Positions 41,635 to 50,831 of a stretch of DNA of 64,000 nt are shown one piece after another (position 1 is the first letter of the stretch; each line of letters opens with the position of its first letter). The notes under the pieces are model-generated. The model saw only the letters and a program-made list of their open reading frames with translations, was not told the origin of the DNA and made no database searches. The stretch is from Arthrobacter sp. ov118 (GTDB taxonomy: Bacteria; Actinomycetota; Actinomycetes; Actinomycetales; Micrococcaceae). Both the position numbers and the translations under genes were made by a program. Where the stretch lies: positions 217,950 to 281,949 of the forward strand of contig NZ_FPAY01000004.1 of assembly GCF_900116495.1 (NCBI RefSeq). The letters run 5' to 3'.

Positions 41635-41856
41635 GGCGCTCCCTCGGCAACTCGCGGTCCACGGCCTGCGCCGCAGCTACCCAGTCTTGCATCCGACCGG
41701 AGTGCCGCCTGTCACAACCGCCGGAAAATGAGACGAAACATACACTTGGCGCCTGTCGTCGGCCGTGCCTGCTTGGCCGGGAGCTGAAGGTGTCACGCAG
41801 AGCAGGCTTTCGACGTCGGACCTCTTCCCGGCGCCCGGCATTGCGGCAGACGACAA

Positions 41857-41885
41857 CGGCAGGCAGTCCAAAAGACTGCCTGCCG
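41857..41885 (-). terminator. Terminator after the DHA2 transporter gene
   Basis: A 12-bp stem CGGCAGGCAGTC with loop CAAAA lies 23 bp past the stop at 41909. Confidence 0.75.
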
Positions 41886-41908
41886 TGACGTGATCAAGCC
41901 GTCGGAAC

Positions 41909-43567
41909 CTAGTGGGCGGCGGCCGCGGCACCCTCCCTGGCGGCCGTCTTCGGGTCCGTGAGTTTCTTGTTCGGCAGGGCGAACGTGATCAGGAAGGCGA
42001 TGCCGGTGAGCACTGCGGCGGTGAGCATGACGGCGTCGATCGACTGCGCGAAGCCCTCGGTGATGGGACGGGTCAGCGTCGAGTTGGCGGTGTGCAGCCA
42101 GCTGGTGTCATTCAGCGAGTCGTTGCTGGCGCCGTTTTTGAAGAACTCGTAGAGCTTGGCGTTGGCCGGGTCGGCGGCCACTGCCGGATCCTTGAGCACC
42201 TTGAGATAGTCCGCGTTCTGCGCGGCGTCCTTCATGCCGGTGGCGATCTTGTCCGCGGCGAGGCTGAAGAGCATGGAGATGAACACGGCCGTCCCGACCG
42301 CGCCGCCCATGGAGCGGAAGAACGCGGCGGAGGATGTTCCCACGCCCATGTCCTTCGACGGAACGGAGACCTGCATGGCCAGCGTCAGCGGCTGCATGCA
42401 GAAGCCCAGGCCAAGGCCGAACAACACGGCGATGGCGCCCGGGACCCACAGCGGCGTGTCAACGCCGAGGGAAAGGCCCATCACTACGGCGGCAGCGGTC
42501 AGGACCGCGGTGCCCAGGATCGGGAAGATCCGGTAGGTGCCGGAGGAGGAGATGGTCCGGCCGGCCGTGATGGAACCGGTCAGGATGCCCACCGTGAAGG
42601 TGATCATCATGAGGCCGGCCTCGGTGGGGGTCAGCCCCTTGACCAGCTGCAGGTACATGGGAAGCATCGCGATGGCGCCGAACATGCCGATGCCGATGAT
42701 GAAGTTCAGCAGCGACGACAGGCCGAAAGTGGTGTTCTGGAACAGCCGCAGCGGAATCAGCGCGTAGTCGCCGGCACGTTTTTCGGCCAGCAGGAACGCG
42801 ATGATGCCTGCAACACCCAGTCCGTAGCAGAGGTAGGAGTTGGCCGAGCTCCAGCCCCAGCTGCGGCCCTGTTCGGCGACGAGGAGGAGCGGGACGATCG
42901 CCAAGGTGATGGCGGCGGCACCCCAGTAGTCGATCTTCTGCTTGACGTGCTTGGCGGGGAGGTGGAGGTACATGAATACCACCGTGAGGGCAGCGAGGCC
43001 GATCGGGATGTTGATGAGGAACACCCAGCGCCACCCGTCGATCCCCAGAATGGTTTCGGTGCCTGCGAAGGCACCGCCGATCACCGGGCCCAGGACCGAG
43101 GAGATGCCGAAGACCGACATGAAGTAGCCCTGGTACTTGGCGCGGTCCTTGAGCGCCACGATGTCGCCGATGATGGTCAGGGCGAGGGCCAGGAGGCCGC
43201 CGGCGCCCATGCCCTGGATGCCCCGGGCAATGGCGAGTTCGGTCATCGAGTGGACTGAGCCGGCGTACAGCGAGCCGGCCAGGAAGATCAGGATGGCAAT
43301 GAGGTACAGCGGGCGGCGTCCGAAGATATCGCTGAGCTTGCCGTAGAGCGGGGTGCTCACCGTGGACGTGATGAGGTAGGCGGTGGTGGCCCAGGCCTGC
43401 AGCGACAGGCCGTCGAGGTCGTTCGCGATCGTGTAGATCGAGGTGGACACAATCGTCTGGTCCAGCGACGACAGGAACATGCCGAGCATGAGTCCAACCA
43501 TGACGGTGACGGTCTGACGGTGGGTCAGGACCTCTCCCGCGGCGCGCACGGGGGTGGTTTTGGACAT
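41909..43567 (-). CDS. DHA2 family MFS drug transporter (14 helices)
   Basis: A 552-residue EmrB/QacA-type proton antiporter. Marks are LMLGMFLSSLDQTIVSTSIY (motif D1), GKLSDIFGRRPLYLIAILIF (motif A), RGIQGMGAGGLLALALTIIG (motif B) and LGPVIGGAFAGTE (motif C). It should export hydrophobic or cationic compounds. GGAG lies 5 nt before the ATG. No adjacent regulator is seen on its 5' side. Confidence 0.9.
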   Translation of the reverse strand: MSKTTPVRAAGEVLTHRQTVTVMVGLMLGMFLSSLDQTIVSTSIYTIANDLDGLSLQAWATTAYLITSTVSTPLYGKLSDIFGRRPLYLIAILIFLAGSLYAGSVHSMTELAIARGIQGMGAGGLLALALTIIGDIVALKDRAKYQGYFMSVFGISSVLGPVIGGAFAGTETILGIDGWRWVFLINIPIGLAALTVVFMYLHLPAKHVKQKIDYWGAAAITLAIVPLLLVAEQGRSWGWSSANSYLCYGLGVAGIIAFLLAEKRAGDYALIPLRLFQNTTFGLSSLLNFIIGIGMFGAIAMLPMYLQLVKGLTPTEAGLMMITFTVGILTGSITAGRTISSSGTYRIFPILGTAVLTAAAVVMGLSLGVDTPLWVPGAIAVLFGLGLGFCMQPLTLAMQVSVPSKDMGVGTSSAAFFRSMGGAVGTAVFISMLFSLAADKIATGMKDAAQNADYLKVLKDPAVAADPANAKLYEFFKNGASNDSLNDTSWLHTANSTLTRPITEGFAQSIDAVMLTAAVLTGIAFLITFALPNKKLTDPKTAAREGAAAAAH

Positions 43568-43669
43568 GACTGCTCCAAGGGAAGTGTGGGGATTAAGCGG
43601 ATAGTTGCTTTCAGTAACTATGTTACGGGCACAAATGTTCCCGCTGCTACCACCGGGAGAAGAAAGACC

Positions 43670-44146
43670 TCAGCGCTCGAGCAGGATTCCGTCCGGGTCG
43701 CACCAGATCAGGGCGCCGGGGCGGATGGCCACGCCGTCAAGCTCCAGCGGCACGTCGATTTCCCCGGCGCCGGCCTTGGCACTCTTGCGCGGGTTGCTGC
43801 CCAGCGCCTTCACTCCAAGCGGCAGCTCGGAGATCGCCACCCGGTCCCGGATGGCGCCGTTGATTACGACGCCGGCCCAGCCGTTCGCCACGGCGCTCGC
43901 CGCGATGAGGTCCCCCATCAGGGCCGTGCGGAGCGAGCCCGCTCCGTCCACCACGAGAACGGAGCCATTGCCGGGAGTGGCCAGCACGGACTTGACCAGG
44001 GCGTTGTCCTCGAAGCACCGGATGGTCCGGACCGGCCCGCTGAAATGCGTGCGGCCGCCCAGGGACTGGAACTGCAGGGACACGGAGTCGAGTTCCGCGC
44101 CGCGCTCGTCGTAGAGGTCGGCGGTATTGACGGCGGAAGCGTTCAC
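43670..44146 (-). CDS. rraA: RraA family protein
   Basis: A 158-residue RraA-like protein. The frame extends to 44395, but the GTG at 44146 follows AGGAGA and gives the family's ~160-residue length. Matching segments are VNTADLYDERGAELDS, LGGRTHFSGPVRTIRCFEDN, LVVDGAGSLRTALMGDLIAA and GAIRDR. RraA inhibits RNase E in E. coli, but relatives are HMG/CHA aldolases or of unknown role, and the aldolase motif G-x20-R-D is compatible here. Which function applies cannot be decided. Confidence 0.82.
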   Translation of the reverse strand: MNASAVNTADLYDERGAELDSVSLQFQSLGGRTHFSGPVRTIRCFEDNALVKSVLATPGNGSVLVVDGAGSLRTALMGDLIAASAVANGWAGVVINGAIRDRVAISELPLGVKALGSNPRKSAKAGAGEIDVPLELDGVAIRPGALIWCDPDGILLER

Positions 44147-44294
44147 GGATTCTCCTGGTTGCTCAAAGCGGATGATAGCGGGTTTCATCCCCGAGAATCG
44201 CACATTTCCCGCCAGAAAGCCCTCCCCGCGATAGTCTGGCTCCGCAGTGACACATATGCCTACATATGGCCGGTCATCAGTTCCAGGGGGAGCC

Positions 44295-45560
44295 ATGAGC
44301 ATGTCCGATACCACCGCGCCGGCGCTCGCGGAACCCGAACGCCGCGTGCGGCCCGTCTGGACCGCCGGCGTCGTGCTGGTCAACGTCGGCATCAACGCGG
44401 CGTTCTTCGGCCCGCTTCAGGTACTCCTTGGCCAGCAGGCGGCAGCGTTCAGCGAGCCGGGCAAGGAAGCCATCCTCGCCCTGGTGACGGGTGCGGGCGC
44501 AGTCGTCTCGCTCGTCGCCAACCCGCTCTTTGGCGCGGTCAGCGACCGCACCACCTCCCGCCGGGGCCGCCGGGTGCCGTGGGTGATCTTCGGTGCGGTC
44601 CTGGGCGCCGCCGCGCTGATCGGACTGGCAGGTGCGCCAAATGTCGTCGTCATGATGTTGCTCTGGTGCCTCGTGCAGGCCGGCTGCAACGGCGCCTATG
44701 CGGCCATCACGGCCGCGATCCCGGACCGGGTGCCCGTCCCGCAGCGCGGCACGGTGGGCGGCCTGGCCGCGATGGGGCAGACGGTCGGGATCCTGGCAGG
44801 AGCAGTAATCGCCGCCGCCGTCACCGGAAACTTCGCGGCGGGATATGTCGTCTGCGCGGCGGCACTGCTCGCCGGCGTCGTGCTCTATTTCTTCAAGAAC
44901 GACGACGTCCCGCTGCCGGCGCAGGCCAGGCCGCCGTTCAGCCTGGCCGCCTTTTTGCGTGGCTTCTGGATTTCCCCGGTCCGCCACCCGGATTTTGCGT
45001 GGGCCTGGCTGACGCGCCTGCTGGTGAACATCGGCAACCACATGGTCACCCTCTACCTGCTGTTCTTCCTCGACGACGCCGTTCGGATCCGTGAAACCGA
45101 GGGGATCGAGCCCGCGGCTGGCGTCTTGGTCCTGACCGGGCTGTACGCGGTCATGGTGATCATCACCAGCGTGATCGGCGGGCGACTGAGCGACCGCATG
45201 GGCCGGCGGAAACCGCTGGTCATCCTCTCGTCCGCCGTGATCGCCGCGGCCGCCCTGATCCTCGCGTTCGCCCCGACCTGGGCCGGTGCGCTGCTTGGCG
45301 CGTCGGTGCTGGGCATCGGCTTCGGCTGCTATCTGGCGGTGGACTTCGCCCTCATCACGGAAGTGCTTCCGACGGCGCTGAACCGGGGCAAGGACCTCGG
45401 CGTCATCAACATCGCCAACTCGCTGCCGCAAGTGCTCGCCCCGCTCATCGCGTTTCCCTTCGTGGCCCACTGGGGCGGGTATGTCGGCTTGTACGTGGCG
45501 GCAGCAGTGATCGGTCTTCTCGGCGCCGTGTTCGTGGTGAAGATCAAGGGCGTGGACTGA
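44295..45560 (+). CDS. MFS transporter
   Basis: A 421-residue 12-helix transporter. The loop motif is FGAVSDRTTSRRGRRVPWVI, a basic form common in GPH-like and sugar/cation carriers. A second MFS motif is GGRLSDRMGRRKPLVILSSA. The ATG at 44295 follows GGGGGAG. The substrate is unknown. The adjacent TetR gene at 45711 may regulate it, because they lie in series on the same strand. Confidence 0.85.
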   Translation: MSMSDTTAPALAEPERRVRPVWTAGVVLVNVGINAAFFGPLQVLLGQQAAAFSEPGKEAILALVTGAGAVVSLVANPLFGAVSDRTTSRRGRRVPWVIFGAVLGAAALIGLAGAPNVVVMMLLWCLVQAGCNGAYAAITAAIPDRVPVPQRGTVGGLAAMGQTVGILAGAVIAAAVTGNFAAGYVVCAAALLAGVVLYFFKNDDVPLPAQARPPFSLAAFLRGFWISPVRHPDFAWAWLTRLLVNIGNHMVTLYLLFFLDDAVRIRETEGIEPAAGVLVLTGLYAVMVIITSVIGGRLSDRMGRRKPLVILSSAVIAAAALILAFAPTWAGALLGASVLGIGFGCYLAVDFALITEVLPTALNRGKDLGVINIANSLPQVLAPLIAFPFVAHWGGYVGLYVAAAVIGLLGAVFVVKIKGVD

Positions 45561-45576
45561 GGTCGGCGCGCCCGTC

Positions 45577-45602
45577 CCGGCAGGTCCTGAAGCCCCTGCC
45601 GG
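45577..45602 (+). terminator. Hairpin after the MFS gene
   Basis: CCGGCAGG and CCTGCCGG arms with a 10-nt loop lie 16 bp past the stop. Confidence 0.5.
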
Positions 45603-45710
45603 CCAGCCGTGCGCCCGGTTCGGTGGCGTATAGTGGACGGCAATTGCCGCGGCAGCGCTGTGGGGAATACCTCCCGGCTGCCGAGAAAAACGACACCCGG
45701 AACGGTGCTG

Positions 45711-46310
45711 ATGCCTGACTTTCACTCAGAACTTCCACCGATGGCCCCTCCGCCCACTCTGCCCCGGCAACGGCTCCGCTACTTGCGGATCCTGGACGTT
45801 GCCGCCGGGTTTGCGCGCAAGGGCCTGGACTCCGTGGTCCTTTCTGAGGTGGCGGCCAAGGCGGATGTTCCGCTGGGGACTCTGTACCGCTACTTTCCTT
45901 CGGCCACCCAATTGGTGCTGGCCCTATATCGCAAACAATTGAACGATCTGCTCGCGGGGAGTTCGCCCACGGCCGGAAAAGCAGCGGGGAAAGTTGCGGC
46001 CCCAGACTTGGTGGGCGTAACGATGGAGATCTTCCATATGCGCCTCATGCAGCCTGCCGTGGAGCAGTGCCTCAACCGCGCGGTGTACGTCAAGGACAAT
46101 GACACCACGCGGCTGCTGCGGGACATCGACGCCACAGCCGAGAAGGCCGTGACGGCCGCGTGCGGCGATGCCGCCATCGCCCGGGTCCTGTTGCTCACAG
46201 TCACCGGACTGGTCCAGGCCGTCCGCTGCCGCCGACTGTCCCTCTTCGAAGCGGAAGAAGACCTGAAGAAAGCCTGCTCGCTCCTGCAACGCGCGCGGCA
46301 GGCTGCGTAA
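45711..46310 (+). CDS. TetR family transcriptional regulator
   Basis: A 199-residue TetR protein. The HTH is VVLSEVAAKADVPLGTLYRY followed by FPSATQLVLALYRKQL, similar to KstR-type regulators. The frame is open from 45609, but the ATG at 45711 gives a normal N-terminus. A perfect 14-bp palindrome directly follows its stop. The target genes are not evident. Confidence 0.85.
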   Translation: MPDFHSELPPMAPPPTLPRQRLRYLRILDVAAGFARKGLDSVVLSEVAAKADVPLGTLYRYFPSATQLVLALYRKQLNDLLAGSSPTAGKAAGKVAAPDLVGVTMEIFHMRLMQPAVEQCLNRAVYVKDNDTTRLLRDIDATAEKAVTAACGDAAIARVLLLTVTGLVQAVRCRRLSLFEAEEDLKKACSLLQRARQAA

Positions 46311-46324
46311 CTGGTCTAGACCAG
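46311..46324. repeat. 14-bp perfect palindrome after the TetR gene
   Basis: CTGGTCTAGACCAG starts at the first base after the stop codon. It could be an operator or the core of a weak terminator; there is no T-tract. Confidence 0.45.
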
Positions 46325-46600
46325 CTCCCTGAAAATTGGCCCCCGCAGGCGTGATCTAGCCCACGATTCGTGGGGAAAACCCTTCGGGGCCGTTAGGGAC
46401 GGCTCTCAATTGGCGCAGACGGCAGAATTCTTTGATTAGCATTACTGGACCGGAGACGGCAGACGCCAGCAACTCCGGGGGTTCCGCCGGCGACCGCCAC
46501 CTCTGGTTGCCACCGACGCCCCCGCCAGACCAACTCGGGCACCCCTGTGTCCGGGCTTCCCCGAGCCGTGCGCCCACGGTGATTCCCAGGAGACAACGAC

Positions 46601-47812
46601 GTGTCCACTGAAACGATCATTCCCGCCGATTCCGCTTCCGCGGCAGAGACCGTTGCCGCGCTCGGCGACGAGGAAATCTTTGCATCCCACCAGGGCGGCA
46701 AGCTTTCGATTTCCAGCACCGTCCCGCTCGCCAGCAAGCGCGACCTCTCCATTGCCTACACGCCCGGCGTCGCCCAGGTGAGCCGGGCCATCCACGCCGA
46801 CCCGGAGCTCGCCAAGACGCTCACCTGGGCCCAGCGCCTCGTGGTCGTTGTCAGTGACGGCACGGCCGTCCTGGGCCTGGGCAACATCGGCGCCAGCGCC
46901 TCGCTGCCCGTGATGGAGGGCAAGTCCGCGCTCTTCAAGGCCTTCGGGGAGCTCGACTCCATTCCGCTGGTCCTCAACACCACCGACGTTGACGAAATCG
47001 TCGAGACGCTCGTGCGGCTGCGCCCGAGCTTCGGTGCCGTCAACCTTGAGGACGTCGCCGCGCCCCGCTGCTTCGAGCTCGAGGAAAAGCTCATCGAGGC
47101 GCTGGACTGCCCGGTCATGCACGATGACCAGCACGGCACCGCCGTCGTGGTCCTCGCAGCCCTCACCAATGCCGCCAAGGTCACCGGCCGGACGCTCGAC
47201 AGCCTGCGCGTAGTGGTCTCCGGCGCCGGGGCCGCCGGCATCGCCGTCGCCGAAATCCTGCTGACGGCAGGGATCAGCGACGTCGTCCTCCTGGACTCCC
47301 GGGGCGCGATCAGCAAGGACCGCGCGGACATCGCCGCCGACCCGGCCAGCAAGAAAGCCGAACTCGCCGCCCGCAGCAACCCGCGGGGCGTAACCGGCGG
47401 CCCGGGCGAGGCGTTGCTCGGCGCAGACGTGTTCGTGGGGGTCTCCTCCTCCCGGTTGGACGAGGAACACCTCAAACTCATGAACCACAGCTCGATCGTC
47501 TTCGCCCTGTCCAACCCGGACCCGGAAGTCCTCCCGGACGTCGCGAGCAAGTACGCGGCCGTGGTGGCCACCGGGCGCAGCGACTTCCCGAACCAGATCA
47601 ACAACGTCCTGGCCTTCCCCGGCATTTTCCGGGGAGCCCTCGACGCCGGCGCCCGCCGAATCACGCCGGCCATGAAGCTCGCCGCGGCTCAGGCCATCGC
47701 CGAGCTGGCGGAGGACGATCTGTCGGCCGACTACATCGTGCCCAGCCCGCTTGACCCCCGCGTGGCCCCTGCAGTCTCCGCAGCGGTTGCGGCGGCGGTC
47801 GGAGCCGAGTAG
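46601..47812 (+). CDS. NAD(P)-dependent malic enzyme
   Basis: A 403-residue malic enzyme that decarboxylates malate to pyruvate, giving NAD(P)H. Marks are SIAYTPGVAQVSRAIHADPE, VVSDGTAVLGLGNIGASASL, the metal-binding VNLEDVAAPRCFELEEKLIE, MHDDQHGTAVVVLAAL, and VVSGAGAAGIAVAEILLTAG for the nucleotide. The short form (~400 residues) without a phosphotransacetylase domain is intact. GTG start after AGGAG. Confidence 0.94.
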   Translation: MSTETIIPADSASAAETVAALGDEEIFASHQGGKLSISSTVPLASKRDLSIAYTPGVAQVSRAIHADPELAKTLTWAQRLVVVVSDGTAVLGLGNIGASASLPVMEGKSALFKAFGELDSIPLVLNTTDVDEIVETLVRLRPSFGAVNLEDVAAPRCFELEEKLIEALDCPVMHDDQHGTAVVVLAALTNAAKVTGRTLDSLRVVVSGAGAAGIAVAEILLTAGISDVVLLDSRGAISKDRADIAADPASKKAELAARSNPRGVTGGPGEALLGADVFVGVSSSRLDEEHLKLMNHSSIVFALSNPDPEVLPDVASKYAAVVATGRSDFPNQINNVLAFPGIFRGALDAGARRITPAMKLAAAQAIAELAEDDLSADYIVPSPLDPRVAPAVSAAVAAAVGAE

Positions 47813-47847
47813 TTCAGCACAGTTGGCGGCCAACAGGCCGGACGACG

Positions 47848-47878
47848 ACGGCGGCGCTTCCTTTGGGGGCGCCGCCGT
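47848..47878 (+). terminator. Terminator after malic enzyme gene
   Basis: ACGGCGGCGC and GCGCCGCCGT arms (10 bp) with an 11-nt loop, 35 bp past the stop. A smaller GTTGG-CGG-CCAAC hairpin sits at 47822-47834. Confidence 0.7.
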
Positions 47879-47963
47879 TCCCGTTCCGCGGCGCTGACGG
47901 CCCCGGTGGGGCGGCTTGGTGCCAGCAGGTTAGCCCGGTGCCGGTCGGATGGCGGGCGCGGCC

Positions 47964-47969
47964 TAGACT
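47964..47969 (+). promoter_or_regulatory. Putative -10 box of the DUF456 gene
   Basis: TAGACT lies 6 nt before the ATG at 47976. Confidence 0.5.
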
Positions 47970-47975
47970 GGGGCC

Positions 47976-48476
47976 ATGAACCCCGAGACTGTCGTCACCG
48001 CGCTCTGCGGCCTAGCCATCCTGGTCGGCGTGGCCGGAACGGTCATCCCCGTGCTGCCCGGCAGCATCCTGATTGGGTTGAGCCTGCTCGCCTGGGCCCT
48101 GTGGGGCGGCGCCGGAACCACGGGCTGGGTTGTCTTTGGGGTCGGCCTGGTATTCGTCCTGGCCGGGATGGCGGCCAGCGCGGTTCTGACCGGACGGAAA
48201 CTCAAGCAGCACAGCATCCCGAGCCGTTCCGTGATGGTGGGAATCGTCTTCGGCGTGGTGGGCGTGTTCATCATCCCAGTCGTGGGCCTGTTCGTGGGCT
48301 TCGCGGCAGGGCTCCTGCTCAGCGAGCTGCAGCGCACGCGGGTGGTCAGTACCGCGGTGGCCTCGAGCTGGGCGGCTCTGAAGGCCACGGGCCTGGGCAT
48401 GATCGTGGAGTTCGGCCTCGCATGCCTCGCCGCCAGCACCTGGGTGATCGGCCTCTGGGTTGCCTCGGCCGCCTAG
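47976..48476 (+). CDS. DUF456 family membrane protein
   Basis: A 166-residue protein with about four to five hydrophobic segments: ~residues 5-45, 48-70, 86-115 and 135-162. It begins with the DUF456-type stretch VGVAGTVIPVLPGSILIGLS. Function of the family is unknown; it is an integral membrane protein. It starts from a leaderless-looking promoter and is followed by an unrelated gene after 32 bp. Confidence 0.8.
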   Translation: MNPETVVTALCGLAILVGVAGTVIPVLPGSILIGLSLLAWALWGGAGTTGWVVFGVGLVFVLAGMAASAVLTGRKLKQHSIPSRSVMVGIVFGVVGVFIIPVVGLFVGFAAGLLLSELQRTRVVSTAVASSWAALKATGLGMIVEFGLACLAASTWVIGLWVASAA

Positions 48477-48496
48477 CAGCGCGCTGCCGGCCGAAC

Positions 48497-48502
48497 TACC
48501 AT
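48497..48502 (+). promoter_or_regulatory. Putative -10 box of the 48509 gene
   Basis: TACCAT lies 6 nt before the ATG at 48509. Confidence 0.4.
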
Positions 48503-48508
48503 TAGGGC

Positions 48509-49606
48509 ATGAGCGTCGGACCTGGAGACTCCGCCTCCTATATCGCAACTGAGCACCTTCCTGGCCCATTAACTGCCGGCCCATTAACTGCCGGCCAGTT
48601 ACCCGCCGGGCACATCGGCAGCGGCCAATTCGGCGGGTCTTCGCGGCAGCGCAGGCCGTATACCGACACCCGTGACCTGACGCCCTTCCGCAAAGCCGTA
48701 GTCCGCACGCCCGTCCGCGGCCTGGCCGTCGACGTCGGCGGCGTCGTGAACGGGCTTGTCGCCGGCCGGATCCCCGGAACGCTGGCCGCCGAGGGCGGGG
48801 TGCCGCGGCTTGGCCGGGGCGGCGGACGGATGCCGGGCAGGATAACGAAGGCCGTGCACTCCGCCGTCTTCGGCAGCACCGATCCGGACCGGCTCATCAC
48901 GCTGGCCCGCACCTATCCCGGCTGGGCAGGCGTCTGCTATCTCATGGCCGGACTGCTGGAGTACTCCCACGGCGGCCACCTGCGCGCCGCCGAGCTCCTG
49001 CAGCACGGCCTCAGTCTCCGGAACGACGCCGACGCCAACCGCTACGCGGCCGTGTACCTCGCCGGCGTGGTCACCAGGGTGGAGGTGGCGGAGCGGATCG
49101 AGGTTCCCGTGCTCTTCAGCGAGGAAGCGGTCTTCCTTGCGCTCTCCCACTCCCTGCGCGAGACCGGGCAGGCCGAAGCGGCGCTCGCGGCGCTGGCCGG
49201 CCTGCCGCCCTCGCTGCCGCTGGCACTGGCCCGGTGCTCCCTCGCTGCCGAACTGGGGCACGACGTGGAGGTGGTGGCTGACACGGAGGGGCTGCTGAAT
49301 GCCGACGATCTGGCAGCGGCGCTTTTGCTGGTGCGGGCCCGGTCCCTGCGCAGGATTGGGGCCTACAGCGCGGCCCGCTCGGACCTGCAGGAGGTACTGC
49401 GGCGCCGGAAGACGAGCATCGCCCTGCGCAGCGACGCGCTGACGGACCGGGCCCTGCTCCTCCTGGACGCTGGCCGCAAAAGCCTCGGCGGCCGGGACTG
49501 GCAGCGCCGGAAATCGGCACAGGTGGACGTGGTGAAGGCCATCCGCAAGGACGCGGAAATGCACGAACTCTGGGACTGCGAATACGGGGGCACGGAGGAC
49601 AACTGA
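48509..49606 (+). CDS. Conserved hypothetical protein with pentapeptide-repeat N-terminus
   Basis: A 365-residue protein. Residues ~19-43 are five tandem pentapeptides (GPLTA-GPLTA-GQLPA-GHIGS-GQFGG). From ~130 on, it is helical with TPR-like helix pairs (GHLRAAELLQHGLSLRNDAD, SLRETGQAEAALAALAGLPP). No enzyme motif is visible. Two TTA leucine codons occur in the repeat, rare in such GC-rich DNA. Proteins of this kind are annotated as hypothetical in Arthrobacter, to my knowledge. Confidence 0.65.
   Translation: MSVGPGDSASYIATEHLPGPLTAGPLTAGQLPAGHIGSGQFGGSSRQRRPYTDTRDLTPFRKAVVRTPVRGLAVDVGGVVNGLVAGRIPGTLAAEGGVPRLGRGGGRMPGRITKAVHSAVFGSTDPDRLITLARTYPGWAGVCYLMAGLLEYSHGGHLRAAELLQHGLSLRNDADANRYAAVYLAGVVTRVEVAERIEVPVLFSEEAVFLALSHSLRETGQAEAALAALAGLPPSLPLALARCSLAAELGHDVEVVADTEGLLNADDLAAALLLVRARSLRRIGAYSAARSDLQEVLRRRKTSIALRSDALTDRALLLLDAGRKSLGGRDWQRRKSAQVDVVKAIRKDAEMHELWDCEYGGTEDN
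48563..48637 (+). repeat. 15-bp tandem repeat, five units, coding GPLTA-type pentapeptides
   Basis: The first two units (48563-48577 and 48578-48592) are identical; three more (to 48637) are progressively divergent. Confidence 0.85.
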
Positions 49607-49687
49607 CCGGCTCCGGCACCGTTCGGGGGTCAAATACGCGTAGCAACTACCCTTGCGGGGCTCCGTAACGGGAGGTACAAACAAGGC

Positions 49688-50044
49688 ATGAGAGATGCGG
49701 TGGAGCGCTGGATGCAGCACTACATCACGGCGTGGACGACGAACGATCCCGAGGACATCCGGGCGCTGTTTACCGAGGACGCCGTCTATGCCACGAGCCC
49801 CCAGGAACCCGAACCCTGGGAGGGCCGGGACGCCATTGTGGAGCACTGGATCGCCGGGCGCGATGAGCCGGATGACTGGACGTTTGAGTGGAAGCTTCTC
49901 GGCGTCGACGGGGGCCGGGCGTTCGTGCAGGGCCTCACCACGTACCGCGGCAACAGCCGCAGTTATGACAACCTGTGGGTCATCCAGCTGACCGCGGACG
50001 GCCGCGCGTCGTCCTTCACCGAGTGGTACATGCAGCGCAAGTAG
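49688..50044 (+). CDS. SnoaL/NTF2-like protein
   Basis: A 118-residue cone-shaped NTF2-fold protein. It begins with a helix (WMQHYITAWTTNDPEDIRAL) and then FTEDAVYATSPQEPEPWEGR, the typical SnoaL-like arrangement. Such proteins may be cyclases, isomerases or non-catalytic binding proteins; nothing fixes the ligand. It is a single-domain, soluble protein with a GGGAGG site a little upstream. Confidence 0.8.
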   Translation: MRDAVERWMQHYITAWTTNDPEDIRALFTEDAVYATSPQEPEPWEGRDAIVEHWIAGRDEPDDWTFEWKLLGVDGGRAFVQGLTTYRGNSRSYDNLWVIQLTADGRASSFTEWYMQRK

Positions 50045-50064
50045 CCTGCTTCTGCTTTTCCCTC

Positions 50065-50715
50065 TCAGGCGTGCTTCATGGCTGCGCTGACGGCGGGCAC
50101 GATCTGTTCGGCGAGCAGCAGGGCGCCCAGGACCACCATGATGATCCCGCTGGCCAACGTCACCCGACGGGCCAGACCCGGCCGGGCCTGCAGCAGTTTC
50201 CTGGCCAGCAGTGCCACGCAGCTGTAGATGACTGCCACGAGCACTACGAACGTGAGCCCGAGCAGTCCGGACTGGACCGGAACCGGCAATGCGGCGTCAG
50301 GGCTGACGAACTGCGGCACCAGCGCCACGAAGAACAGCAAACCCTTGGGATTGATTCCGCTGATGCCCATGCCCTGAAAAAAGATCCGGAATTGGCTCGC
50401 TGGCGCGGCTGCCGTGCCATCGCCGAAGCTCGCGCCGCGCCAGGACCGCAGGGTGCTGAAGCCCAGCCACAGCAGGTAGAGGGCGCCCGCAGCCGTCAGC
50501 CAGCCGAGCACGCCGGGCATCCCGGCCAACAACGCCGCCAGGCCCAGCACGAGAAGTGCCGTGTGGAGGGCGTAGCCGCCGCACAAACCGGCGACGGCGG
50601 GGGCGAAGCTGCGCTGCCTCAGCCCGGCAGCGATTGAATACGCCCAGTCGACGCCGGGGGTGCAGGCCAGCGCGACGGCGACAACCAGGAAGGCGAGGAA
50701 AAGCTGGGGGTTCAT
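50065..50715 (-). CDS. LysE family amino acid exporter
   Basis: A 216-residue membrane protein with about six hydrophobic segments. It begins LAFLVVAVALACTPGVDWAY, the LysE/RhtB start (with a P-G-x-D variant), and contains FFQGMGISGINPKGLLFFVA. It exports amino acids or related metabolites. GGAG lies before the ATG. A divergent Lrp-type regulator gene with 116 bp between starts is its likely controller, as for lysE systems elsewhere. Confidence 0.88.
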   Translation of the reverse strand: MNPQLFLAFLVVAVALACTPGVDWAYSIAAGLRQRSFAPAVAGLCGGYALHTALLVLGLAALLAGMPGVLGWLTAAGALYLLWLGFSTLRSWRGASFGDGTAAAPASQFRIFFQGMGISGINPKGLLFFVALVPQFVSPDAALPVPVQSGLLGLTFVVLVAVIYSCVALLARKLLQARPGLARRVTLASGIIMVVLGALLLAEQIVPAVSAAMKHA

Positions 50716-50819
50716 GGCGGGCTCCAGAAGTGCGGCACCTCGTGTAGGTACAGGGAAAACTCTAGATAATTCGCGCCCGGAAGTGTTCGCGTATTTACTA
50801 GGTCCGGCCCGTGTTTGGG

Positions 50820-50825
50820 TAAGAT
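50820..50825 (+). promoter_or_regulatory. Putative -10 box of the Lrp gene at 50832
   Basis: TAAGAT lies 6 nt before the GTG at 50832. Confidence 0.5.
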
Positions 50826-50831
50826 TATTGC

